The notes beneath the pieces are model-generated. The model made no database searches and was not told where the DNA came from. It was given only the letters and a program-made list of their open reading frames with translations. A stretch of 64,000 nt of DNA. Source: Kibdelosporangium sp. MJ126-NF4 (GTDB taxonomy: Bacteria > Actinomycetota > Actinomycetes > Mycobacteriales > Pseudonocardiaceae). The translations under genes were made by a program, and so were the position numbers. Location of the stretch: assembly GCF_000826545.1 (NCBI RefSeq), contig NZ_CDME01000008.1, forward strand, positions 558,001-622,000, read 5' to 3'. Below, piece after piece: positions 8,975-15,726 of this stretch; position 1 is the stretch's first letter, and each line of letters opens with the position of its first letter.

Positions 8975-9785
8975 GTTCTTCGACCAGACAGCCGACGGCG
9001 AGCCGGGACTCGCGTTGTTCCTCAACGCGGGCGACCCGCCGCTGGACGTACTGGCGGATCTTGTCTTCATGCTCGACGACGCCGGAGTGGACTGTCTCGA
9101 ACTGGCCGTGCCGTTCCCCGGCTCGGTCACCGACGGCCCGGTGATCCGACGATCGCACGAACGGGCGCTGGCGCTCGGTGTCGGCCTGGACGAAGTGCTC
9201 ACCTTCATCTCGAACGTCCGGCCGAAGCTGCACCGGCTGCGGATCGCGTTGCTCGCCGACTGGAGCTACTCGATCAAAAGCAGGCCGATGGCCGAGGTCG
9301 TCGGCGACATCGCCGACGCGGGCGCGGACGGCCTGCTGCTGCACGCCGTCCCGCCACGTGTCCGGCCGGGTTACTACCAGGCCACCAAGGACGCGGGCCT
9401 GCCGGTCGTGGCCACCTGCTACCACAAGGTCTCCACCCAGCAGGTGATGGCCGAGGCAACCGAACACGCCACGGCCTACCTGTACCTGGTCGCCCAGTAC
9501 GGCCGCAGCGGTACCGCTCCGGTCGACGGGTACGCCGACCTGGCGGGCACCATCGCCGAACTGCGGTTGGACACGCACGTGCCGATCGCCGTCGGGTTCG
9601 GAGTCAAGACGCGGGCAGACGTGACAACCGTGCACGCCCTCGGGGCGGACGCGGTGATCGTCGGCTCCGCGGGAGTGGCGCGGGTCGAAGAAGCCCTCGC
9701 GTACAGCCGGGACGTCGTCAAGGAGTTCGCCGACTTCGTCCGGTCGGTCCACCCCGCCCACACTCTCGGCAGACTAAGGAGTTGA
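8967..9785 (+). CDS. TrpA-like lyase (indole-3-glycerol-phosphate aldolase fold) without TrpB
   Basis: This is a 272-residue TIM-barrel protein starting at ATG 8967, overlapping the TrpD-like stop by 8 bases. The tryptophan synthase alpha catalytic pair is present: Glu45 in ELAVPF and Asp56 in TDGPVI have the same spacing as E. coli Glu49 and Asp60. The phosphate-binding loops VGFGVKT and GSAGV are also kept. The usual FSDPLADGP loop is replaced by FPGSVTDGP. No trpB is nearby, so it may act alone like plant or bacterial indole-3-glycerol-phosphate lyases, releasing glyceraldehyde 3-phosphate from a glycerol-phosphate-substituted heterocycle. The true heterocycle is unknown because the partner TrpD/F/C proteins are divergent. 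Confidence 0.85.
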   Translation: MAEFFDQTADGEPGLALFLNAGDPPLDVLADLVFMLDDAGVDCLELAVPFPGSVTDGPVIRRSHERALALGVGLDEVLTFISNVRPKLHRLRIALLADWSYSIKSRPMAEVVGDIADAGADGLLLHAVPPRVRPGYYQATKDAGLPVVATCYHKVSTQQVMAEATEHATAYLYLVAQYGRSGTAPVDGYADLAGTIAELRLDTHVPIAVGFGVKTRADVTTVHALGADAVIVGSAGVARVEEALAYSRDVVKEFADFVRSVHPAHTLGRLRS

Positions 9786-9787
9786 CC

Positions 9788-10162
9788 ATGATCATTCGCA
9801 GCATCGACGACGTGAAGACCGTCGAATGGGGCAACGGGCTGTCCCGCCGGTTCCTGCTCGAGGCCGACGGCATGGGCTACACGCTGACCGACACGCTGGT
9901 CCGCGCGGGCACCAAGTCGCACCTGGAGTACCGCAACCACCTCGAAGCCTGCTACTGCATCGAGGGTTCCGGCGAGGTCATCGACACCGAGGGCAACTCC
10001 CACCCGATCACCCCTGGCGTGATGTACGCGCTGGACAAGCACGACCCGCACTGGCTGGTCGCCAGCCCGCACGAGGACCTGCGCCTGGTGTGCATGTTCA
10101 CCCCGGCACTGAGGGGCGAAGAAGCCCACAACCTCGACACCGACGAGTTCTCCGAGTACTGA
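9788..10162 (+). CDS. Ectoine synthase-like cupin (EctC family)
   Basis: This is a 124-residue cupin. ATG 9788 is preceded by AAGGAG; an in-frame TTG lies two codons upstream. Sequence hallmarks of ectoine synthase are visible: NHLEACYCIEGSGEV, PGVMYALDKHDPHW and LRLVCMFTPAL. Residues aligning with the EctC iron ligands are kept (Glu53, Tyr80, His88), as are Cys102, Phe104, Glu112 and His114 of the active site. The N-terminal GNW motif of canonical EctC reads GNG here, so a substrate-contacting Trp appears to be missing. EctC closes N-acetyl-diaminobutyrate to a tetrahydropyrimidine. No ectA, ectB or ectD is present, and the gene sits inside a biosynthetic operon. A cyclisation or dehydration step on a pathway intermediate is the likely role (inference). 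Confidence 0.85.
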   Translation: MIIRSIDDVKTVEWGNGLSRRFLLEADGMGYTLTDTLVRAGTKSHLEYRNHLEACYCIEGSGEVIDTEGNSHPITPGVMYALDKHDPHWLVASPHEDLRLVCMFTPALRGEEAHNLDTDEFSEY

Positions 10163-10166
10163 AGCC

Positions 10167-10287
10167 TCGTGAGTGTTTCGTCCGGTTAGAACCGGCTTGA
10201 CCACTCACGACACTCATCCCAGCCGCGCTGGTAGGCGGGTCGTGAGTGGTTCAGCCGAGTGGTTCTAACCGGACGAAACACTCACGA
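10167..10287. repeat. Nested inverted-repeat element inside the operon
   Basis: Three nested inverted repeats lie between the EctC-like and flavoenzyme genes. The outer arms are 10167-10193 and 10261-10287, a perfect 27-bp match containing CGTGAGTGTTTCGTCCGG. The inner arms are ACCACTCACGAC at 10200-10211 and its complement at 10239-10250. The centre is CCAGC-CGC-GCTGG. The same architecture and the same CGTGAGTG and central words recur at 18394-18525, so this is a family of palindromic intergenic elements (MITE- or REP-like). In a transcript it would fold into a very stable structure that could attenuate or process the mRNA upstream of the flavoenzyme. Confidence 0.85.
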
Positions 10288-10302
10288 CAGGAAGGCTGAG
10301 TG

Positions 10303-11445
10303 ATGATCGACTGGAACGAAGACCAGGTCGAGCTGCGAGAGGGACTGGCCGCGTGGCACGAGGCCTTCTCCGCCGATCACGTCGAGAACGACGCCGCGGC
10401 CGAGTTCTCGTGGGACAAGTGGAAACTGGTCCGCGAGTCCGGCATCCTCAGCCTGCCGTTCGACGAGCGGTGGGGCGGGCTCGGCCAGGACCTGCTGACC
10501 ACCATGTACGTGCTGGAGGGGCTCGGCGAGGGGTGCCGGGACGGCGGGCTGACCTTCTCCATCACCACGACCATCTGCAGCGTCGGCGTTCCCGTCGAGA
10601 AGTTCGGGTCACCCGCGCTGAAGGACGCCTACCTGCCGGGGATCATCGCGGGCGACACGATCGGCGCACACGCGATCACCGAACCGGCGGGCGGATCGGA
10701 CGCGCTGCGGATGCGCACCAGGGCCGAGCGGAACGGCGACGAGTTCGTGCTCAACGGCAGCAAGACGTTCGTGAGCAACGGGCCCGTGGCCGACCTGTTC
10801 ATGGTGTACGCCAAGACCCACCCGGACGGCGGCCCGCTCGGCGTCACGGCGTTCCTCGTCGAGAAGGACACGCCGGGCCTGCAGATCGGCAATCCCATCA
10901 AGAAGATGGGACTGCGTACCTCACCACTGTCCGAACTGTACTTCGACGACTGCCGCGTCCCCGCGTCCAGGGTCTGCGGCCGGGTCGGCGGCGGGTTCAT
11001 GGTGCTCGACCATGTGATGAAGCGCGAGATCCTGTACTCGTTCGTCACCAACGTCGGCGAGATGCAGCACCGGCTCGACCGGTGCGTCGAGTACGCGCGC
11101 GAACGCGAGCAGTTCGGCAAACCGATCGCGAGCTACCAGTCGGTCGCCAACAAGATCGTCGACATGAAGATCAAGCTGGAGACCGCACGCAAATGGCTCT
11201 ACGACACCGCCGAGAAGCTCGTCCGCGGCGAGACCGTGACCACGGACATGGCCATCGCGAAGCTGCTGACCAGCCAGGCCAATGTGGACACGAGTCTCGC
11301 CGCGGTGCAGATCTTCGGCGGCAACGGCTACATGGCCGAGTACGGGCTGGAGAAGGACGTGCGCAACGCCGTCGCGGGCACGATCTACTCCGGCACCAAC
11401 GAAATCCAGTACAACCGCATCGCATCCATGCTGGGGCTGTCATGA
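10303..11445 (+). CDS. Acyl-CoA dehydrogenase-like flavoenzyme, probable carrier-bound prolyl oxidase
   Basis: This is a 380-residue protein with full acyl-CoA dehydrogenase architecture: N-terminal helical domain, beta-domain with HAITEPAGGSDALRM (FAD/substrate loop), and a C-terminal helical domain with REQFGKPI, FGGNGYMAEYG and YSGTNEIQYN. In clusters with a prolyl-AMP ligase and a free PCP, such enzymes (PltE, RedW, CloN3) perform two desaturations of prolyl-S-PCP to pyrrolyl-2-carboxyl-S-PCP, which is the most likely role here. ATG 10303 follows AGGAAGG, and a GTG one codon earlier is also possible. It is separated from the upstream gene by the nested repeat, but its 3' end overlaps the TrpF-like gene by 4 bases, so it belongs to the same block. 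Confidence 0.85.
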   Translation: MIDWNEDQVELREGLAAWHEAFSADHVENDAAAEFSWDKWKLVRESGILSLPFDERWGGLGQDLLTTMYVLEGLGEGCRDGGLTFSITTTICSVGVPVEKFGSPALKDAYLPGIIAGDTIGAHAITEPAGGSDALRMRTRAERNGDEFVLNGSKTFVSNGPVADLFMVYAKTHPDGGPLGVTAFLVEKDTPGLQIGNPIKKMGLRTSPLSELYFDDCRVPASRVCGRVGGGFMVLDHVMKREILYSFVTNVGEMQHRLDRCVEYAREREQFGKPIASYQSVANKIVDMKIKLETARKWLYDTAEKLVRGETVTTDMAIAKLLTSQANVDTSLAAVQIFGGNGYMAEYGLEKDVRNAVAGTIYSGTNEIQYNRIASMLGLS

Positions 11446-12164
11446 AGATCGGATTCAAGCGGCACAAGGCCGATCGCACACTGCTGAAGGTGTGCGGAGC
11501 AACCACGAAGGCGGACGTCGAACTGCTCGCGGGCGCGGGCGCGGACCTGGTCGGGCTGTGGCACGGAGTCGCCGACGGGCCCGCCGAGGTGTCCGTCGAC
11601 GAAGTCACGACATTAGCCGAGGCGGCCAGGGCCACTGGTCGCCTCGAACCGACACTCGTCACCTTCCTGTCCGATGTGGAACTCCTGCGGCAGATCATCG
11701 ACCGGACCGGCATCTCCTGGATCCAGTTGCACGCCTACCAGATGCCGGGGATGATCCGCGCGCTGCGGGCGTCGGTGTCGACGGACCTGACGATCGTGAA
11801 GGTGCTGCACCTGAGGAACGGCAAATGCCTGGAACGCCCGCTGATCAAGGCCTACGAGAGCGCGGGCGTCGACGTGTTCCTGCTCGACGTGGTGACCGCC
11901 AGCGGCCAGATCGGCAGCACCGGCCAGCGGCTGCAGGCCGAGGACATCGCCGACGTCGTGCCCACGTTCAGCAAGCCGTTCCTGCTGGCAGGCGGGATCT
12001 CGGCGGACAACAGCGCGGACTACGAGACCGTCGTGCGACACCCGCAGTTCCACGGCATCGACGTGGACACGGGCGCCCGCAACCACTTCGGTGACTTCGA
12101 GCGAAAGAACATCACCGACATCAGCCGCGGCTGGCGCACCGCCCGATACGTGGAGGTCGCATGA
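11442..12164 (+). CDS. TrpF-like phosphoribosyl-amine isomerase, divergent
   Basis: This is a 240-residue (beta-alpha)8 protein. The catalytic pair of phosphoribosylanthranilate isomerase is visible: Cys18 in KVCGAT (general base) and Asp149 in FLLDVV (general acid), plus a C-terminal AGGIS phosphate loop. The SPR stretch, whose Arg contacts the anthranilate carboxylate in Thermotoga TrpF, aligns with GPA here. An N-terminal extension of about ten residues (FKRHKADRT) precedes strand 1. Expected chemistry is the Amadori rearrangement of an N-phosphoribosyl amine made by the TrpD-like protein. The start overlaps the flavoenzyme stop by 4 bases and its stop overlaps the TrpC-like start, so all are translationally coupled. 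Confidence 0.83.
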   Translation: MKIGFKRHKADRTLLKVCGATTKADVELLAGAGADLVGLWHGVADGPAEVSVDEVTTLAEAARATGRLEPTLVTFLSDVELLRQIIDRTGISWIQLHAYQMPGMIRALRASVSTDLTIVKVLHLRNGKCLERPLIKAYESAGVDVFLLDVVTASGQIGSTGQRLQAEDIADVVPTFSKPFLLAGGISADNSADYETVVRHPQFHGIDVDTGARNHFGDFERKNITDISRGWRTARYVEVA

Positions 12165-12880
12165 GCTTCGTACACGCTCTCCTCAACGCGGACCGTCCGG
12201 TGATCATGGAAGTCAAGAGGCGTGACCCGCACGGCGACGACCTGTTCGGCGATCGCACGATCGCCGGGATCGTCGCCGAGTACGAGGCGGCGGGCGCGCC
12301 ATGTCTTTCCGTGGTCACCGGGCGGTGGTTCGGCGGCACGGACTCGATGCTCAGCGAGGTCGCGTCGCTCACCGACCGCCCGGTGCTGCAGAAGGACTTC
12401 ATCACCCGACGCGACCAACTGCTGAAGGCACGTGACCTCGGCGCGTCGGCGGTCTTGTTGACAGCGGGTCTGTTACCGCGCTCCAGCATGCCGTCGCTGA
12501 TCGAGGGCAGCCTGGAACTGGGTCTCACGCCGTTCGTCGAAGTGACCGGCGAGGCGGAGATCGATGCCGCCTTCGGCCCAGTGTCCGGTATCGGGCCAAG
12601 TGCGGAGCACTGCGTGGTTGCCGTCAACAACAAGGACATCAAGAATCGGGAGCGCGGTGCGGGTGACCTCGGGCGCAGTGCCCGGCTGCTGCCCACACTG
12701 GCCGCGACCGGGACCCGGTGCCCGGTCAGTGCGAGCGGGATCACCAGGCCGCAGGACGCGGACCGGCTGCTCGCCGAGGGCTACCGCGGCCTGCTGATCG
12801 GGACCGGGCTGCTGCGCACCACCAGCCTGACCGGCTGGCTGACCGAACTCGACGACTTACGGAACATGCGCGTGCCGTGA
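12161..12880 (+). CDS. TrpC-like synthase with altered active site
   Basis: This is a 239-residue TIM barrel related to indole-3-glycerol-phosphate synthase. Conserved catalytic positions are Glu17 and Lys19 (MEVKRRDPHG), Lys78 (LQKDF), Glu127 (FVEV) and Asn157 (VNNKD), plus a C-terminal phosphate loop (LLIGTGLL). Two motifs differ. SESGI reads SASGI, so the conserved Glu is Ala191. KRxSPSG reads KRRDPHG, changing residues near the substrate carboxylate. TrpC normally cyclises the Amadori product with decarboxylation and dehydration to form the pyrrole ring of indole. Ring closure on a different amine is inferred. Spacing and overlap make it the last member of the core operon. Confidence 0.82.
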   Translation: MSFVHALLNADRPVIMEVKRRDPHGDDLFGDRTIAGIVAEYEAAGAPCLSVVTGRWFGGTDSMLSEVASLTDRPVLQKDFITRRDQLLKARDLGASAVLLTAGLLPRSSMPSLIEGSLELGLTPFVEVTGEAEIDAAFGPVSGIGPSAEHCVVAVNNKDIKNRERGAGDLGRSARLLPTLAATGTRCPVSASGITRPQDADRLLAEGYRGLLIGTGLLRTTSLTGWLTELDDLRNMRVP

Positions 12881-12906
12881 CTCTTGCATGGACATAGATG
12901 ACCAGC

Positions 12907-12934
12907 GGCCCGGACGACACCTGTCGACCGGGCC
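12907..12934 (+). other. Short hairpin between core operon and reductase gene
   Basis: GGCCCGG at 12907-12913 pairs perfectly with CCGGGCC at 12928-12934 around a 14-base loop. It sits between the TrpC-like stop and the AGAGGA ribosome-binding site of the next gene. It could be a weak terminator or processing site separating core and tailoring genes. The stem is short and the element may be incidental. Confidence 0.4.
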
Positions 12935-12945
12935 AGAGGAGTGTC

Positions 12946-13761
12946 ATGGGTGACAGGACGACGTTGGTGCTGGGCGGGACCGGCAAGACGGGCAGCAGAG
13001 TGGCGGCGAGGCTGACCGCGCTCGGTGTCCAAGTGCGGATCGGATCCCGGACAGCCGCCGAACCGAGATTCGAATGGGATGACCGGACCACATGGGGACC
13101 GGTGCTCGACGGGGTCGACAAGGCCTACGTCGTGTACGCGCCGGAGATCGCGTTCCCCGGCGCGGCGGAGACCATCGGCGAGTTCGCCGCCGCCGCGGTG
13201 AGCGCGGGCGTGCGACGGCTGGTGCTGCTGTCCGGCCGTGGCGACGAGGTGCACGCGGGCGCGAGTGAGCAGGCCGTGCGCGACAGCGGCGCGGAATGGA
13301 CGATCTTGCAGGCCGCGTGGTTCAACCAGAACTTCAGCGAGAGCTTCATGTACGAACCGGTCGTGCACGGCGTGATCGAACTGCCCGCCAGTGATGTGGC
13401 TGAGCCGTTCGTCGACGTGGAGGACATCGCGGACGTCGCACTCGCCGCGCTCACCGACGACAAGCACGTCGGCCAGACCTATGAGCTGTCCGGCCCCCGG
13501 TTGCTGACCTTCAGCGACGCGGCAGCCGAGATCGGCGCGGCGGCGGGCAAGGACGTCCGGTACGTGCCGGTCACGTTCGTCGAGTACGGGAAGATGCTCA
13601 GGGAACACGGCCTGCCGCTCGCCTACGTGGAGATGTTCCGGAAAGTCCTCGATGGACGCAACTCCTACGTCAGCGACGGCGTCCAGCGCGCGCTCGGCCG
13701 TGAACCGAGGGATTTCGCCGACTACGCCAGGAAAACCGCGGAGACGGGAGTCTGGTCCTGA
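12946..13761 (+). CDS. NmrA-like NAD(P)-binding protein (SDR-type reductase)
   Basis: This is a 271-residue protein with an N-terminal Rossmann motif LGGTGKTGSRVAARL and the atypical-SDR pattern of NmrA/QOR2 proteins. There is no YxxxK catalytic pair. The central region (LLSGRGDEVHAGASEQ and ILQAAWFNQNFSE) is typical of the NAD(P)H-binding azoreductase-like group. ATG 12946 follows AGAGGA. Such proteins act as quinone or enone reductases or as redox sensors. Its 3' end overlaps the hemerythrin-like gene by 1 base. In this context it could supply a reduction missing from the ketosynthase/hydratase pair, but the substrate is unknown. Confidence 0.8.
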   Translation: MGDRTTLVLGGTGKTGSRVAARLTALGVQVRIGSRTAAEPRFEWDDRTTWGPVLDGVDKAYVVYAPEIAFPGAAETIGEFAAAAVSAGVRRLVLLSGRGDEVHAGASEQAVRDSGAEWTILQAAWFNQNFSESFMYEPVVHGVIELPASDVAEPFVDVEDIADVALAALTDDKHVGQTYELSGPRLLTFSDAAAEIGAAAGKDVRYVPVTFVEYGKMLREHGLPLAYVEMFRKVLDGRNSYVSDGVQRALGREPRDFADYARKTAETGVWS

Positions 13762-14420
13762 TGACAATGTCCACGGAGAACGGCGTCGGCGGCCTGCCGA
13801 CGCACATCCACGGGTTCGCGTTGATGCACGTGGCGATGCGCCGGGACGCACGCCGGATCGTCAAGGCCGCGCCACACGTCACCCAGGCCAACTCCGGCCC
13901 GGTCGCGTCCTGGTTCGACCAGTTGCGGGACGTGATCGAATGGCACCACCGCACCGAGGATGATGTGCTGTTTCCCGAACTGCGCAGACGTGTCGCGGAT
14001 TTCGCGGCCAAGGAGCGGCAACTCGCCCACGACCACACCGAACTCGACCAGTCGATGGCGGACGTGTCGAGGGCTCTGCGCGGTGACGTGAGCCCAGTGT
14101 CCAAGGCCGTGCCCGAGGCCGCCGAACGGTTCCAGGCCATCCTGCTCGAGCACCTCGCGGCCGAGGAACCGATCGTCTTCCCGGTGTTCGTCGACGACCT
14201 GACACGGCGGCAGTACCTCGACATCGAGAACCAGGTGATGCGCAGCGCGGGCCCGGGAATGCGAACGTTCCTGTTCCCGTGGTTGTTCGACGGCGTCGAC
14301 AAACGTACCGCCGCGGCGGCCGCGGCCGTGTCGATCCCGCCGCCGGTGCGGCTGATCGGTAACACCGTGTTGACGTGGCGTTACGAACGCCTCATCGCGC
14401 CGGTGGTCAACCTGGGCTGA
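13761..14420 (+). CDS. Hemerythrin-like domain protein
   Basis: This is a 219-residue protein with the helical-bundle metal-ligand pattern of hemerythrin-like proteins: HVAMRRDARR near the N-terminus, EWHHRTEDDVLFPEL, DHTELD and LEHLAAEEPIVFP, giving several His and Glu ligands for a di-iron or haem site. These proteins bind O2 or NO, and some act as oxygenases. The start overlaps the preceding stop. The C-terminal region (TAAAAAAVSIPPPVRLIGNT) is extra to the bundle and hydrophobic. Co-location with a reductase and DUF1772 proteins suggests oxidative tailoring or stress protection (inference). Confidence 0.8.
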   Translation: MTMSTENGVGGLPTHIHGFALMHVAMRRDARRIVKAAPHVTQANSGPVASWFDQLRDVIEWHHRTEDDVLFPELRRRVADFAAKERQLAHDHTELDQSMADVSRALRGDVSPVSKAVPEAAERFQAILLEHLAAEEPIVFPVFVDDLTRRQYLDIENQVMRSAGPGMRTFLFPWLFDGVDKRTAAAAAAVSIPPPVRLIGNTVLTWRYERLIAPVVNLG

Positions 14421-14524
14421 TCCGGCGTTCCGGTGAACTGCGCACCCGATCGAGGGAAGGCGGGCGGGCCGCCGCCACACGCCTGCTACCAATTGAGTCC
14501 ACACCAGAGAGAAGGACGAGTCCG

Positions 14525-15088
14525 ATGCTTGCTCAGCAAGGCGCGGGTCAGCAGGCCCAGCCCCGCAGCAAGGCCGCCGCTCCGCTGCTGTACCTCGCCA
14601 CTCTGACCGTCGGCCTGATGGCCGGGTTCTTCTTCGCCTTCGCCATCCTGGTCATGCCGTCGCTCGGCAAGGTCGACGACCGGGCTTTCGTCGTCACCAT
14701 GCAGAAGATCAACGAAGGTGTGCAGAACGGCGCGTTCATGTTCGCGTTCCTCGGCGCGTTCGTCTTCACCGGCGCCGCCGCGATTGTGCACCACCGCGCC
14801 GGATATCGCGCCGCCGCGCGCTGGATCATCGCTGCCATGCTGCTTTACGTGGTCGCGCTCGCGTTGACGATCGGCGGGAACGTACCATTGAACGACAAAC
14901 TCGCCGGGGCGGGAGATCCAGCCGTGATCGCGGACTTCGCCGCCGCGCGGGCCGCGTTCGACGAAGGCGCGTGGAACGCCCTCAACGCAGCGCGCACGAT
15001 CGCGTGCATGTTGTCGCTCCTGGCCCTTGTGCCCGCCATCGCGCTACATGGACGCGCCACAAAGGCGCTCAAAACGGGCAGTTCCTGA
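14525..15088 (+). CDS. DUF1772 membrane protein (anthrone oxygenase-like)
   Basis: This is a 187-residue protein with four predicted membrane helices (LYLATLTVGLMAGFFFAFAI, a helix around AFMFAFLGAFVFT, WIIAAMLLYVVALAL and a C-terminal helix) and the family motif GGNVPLNDKLAG. DUF1772 includes the fungal anthrone oxygenases, which oxidise aromatic carbons without an obvious cofactor. An AGAGAGAAGGA site precedes ATG 14525. A paralogue follows 54 bases downstream. Whether it acts on the pathway product is unknown. Confidence 0.82.
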   Translation: MLAQQGAGQQAQPRSKAAAPLLYLATLTVGLMAGFFFAFAILVMPSLGKVDDRAFVVTMQKINEGVQNGAFMFAFLGAFVFTGAAAIVHHRAGYRAAARWIIAAMLLYVVALALTIGGNVPLNDKLAGAGDPAVIADFAAARAAFDEGAWNALNAARTIACMLSLLALVPAIALHGRATKALKTGSS

Positions 15089-15142
15089 TACTGTTCGCCG
15101 CGGGAAAGGGATCGTTCGGGCTTCTGGCAGGGAGGAACGGCA

Positions 15143-15634
15143 ATGGATGTGGTCAGGGCCGCATCGCTGATCGTCACGACGCTGTTGTTGGGACTGGTCT
15201 CCGGATTCTTCTACACGTACTCCATCTCGGTGATGGTCAGCCTGCGCGGCACGGACGACCGCACGTTCGTCGACGTGATGCAGAAGATCAACCGCGACGT
15301 GCAGAACCCCCGGTTCTTCCTGACGTTCATCGGGTCGGCGCTGTTCGGCATACTGACCGTGATCCTCTACATCGGACAGCCGGTCGCGGTGTTCCTGCCC
15401 GTCCTGCTGAGCCTGGTCCTCTACCTCGGCTGCTTCGGCGTGACAGTCGCCCGCAACGTGCCGATGAACGTCCGGCTCGACAACTACGGCCCGCCGGACA
15501 AGATCGCCGACATCGCCGCCGTGCGCAAGGAGTTCGAAGAGCCCTGGGTTCGGTTGAACGGCGTCAGGGCGTGGTTCGCCACACTCGGCTTCGCTGCCGC
15601 GATCTGGGCACTGATCGCCCACTTCTCCGCGTAG
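15143..15634 (+). CDS. DUF1772 membrane protein, paralogue
   Basis: This is a 163-residue protein with four predicted membrane helices and the family motif ARNVPMNVRL. It shares MQKIN and the helix layout with the gene at 14525-15088 (TMQKINEGVQNGAFM there, VMQKINRDVQNPRFF here), so the pair arose by duplication. GGGAGG precedes ATG 15143. It is followed by a strong terminator, which marks the end of this transcription unit. Adjacent DUF1772 paralogues could form a hetero-oligomer (inference). Confidence 0.82.
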   Translation: MDVVRAASLIVTTLLLGLVSGFFYTYSISVMVSLRGTDDRTFVDVMQKINRDVQNPRFFLTFIGSALFGILTVILYIGQPVAVFLPVLLSLVLYLGCFGVTVARNVPMNVRLDNYGPPDKIADIAAVRKEFEEPWVRLNGVRAWFATLGFAAAIWALIAHFSA

Positions 15635-15647
15635 CAAACGTTTCACG

Positions 15648-15682
15648 CGACGGCCCAGGGGACAAGGTCTCCTGGGCCGTCG
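15648..15682 (+). terminator. Perfect 12-bp stem-loop terminator
   Basis: CGACGGCCCAGG at 15648-15659 pairs perfectly with CCTGGGCCGTCG at 15671-15682 across an 11-base loop, 13 bases after the DUF1772 stop. A short T-containing stretch follows. It marks the boundary between the tailoring genes and the decarboxylase gene. Confidence 0.8.
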
Positions 15683-15726
15683 GCTGTATTGCGGGGCTCT
15701 TGCGGGTGTCTCGGTACAACAGAGCC

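Noticed and set aside
7922..12880. Ordinary tryptophan biosynthesis operon
   Set aside because: trpE, trpG and trpB are missing, the genes are interleaved with a carrier-protein pathway, and anthranilate-recognition residues are changed in three enzymes.
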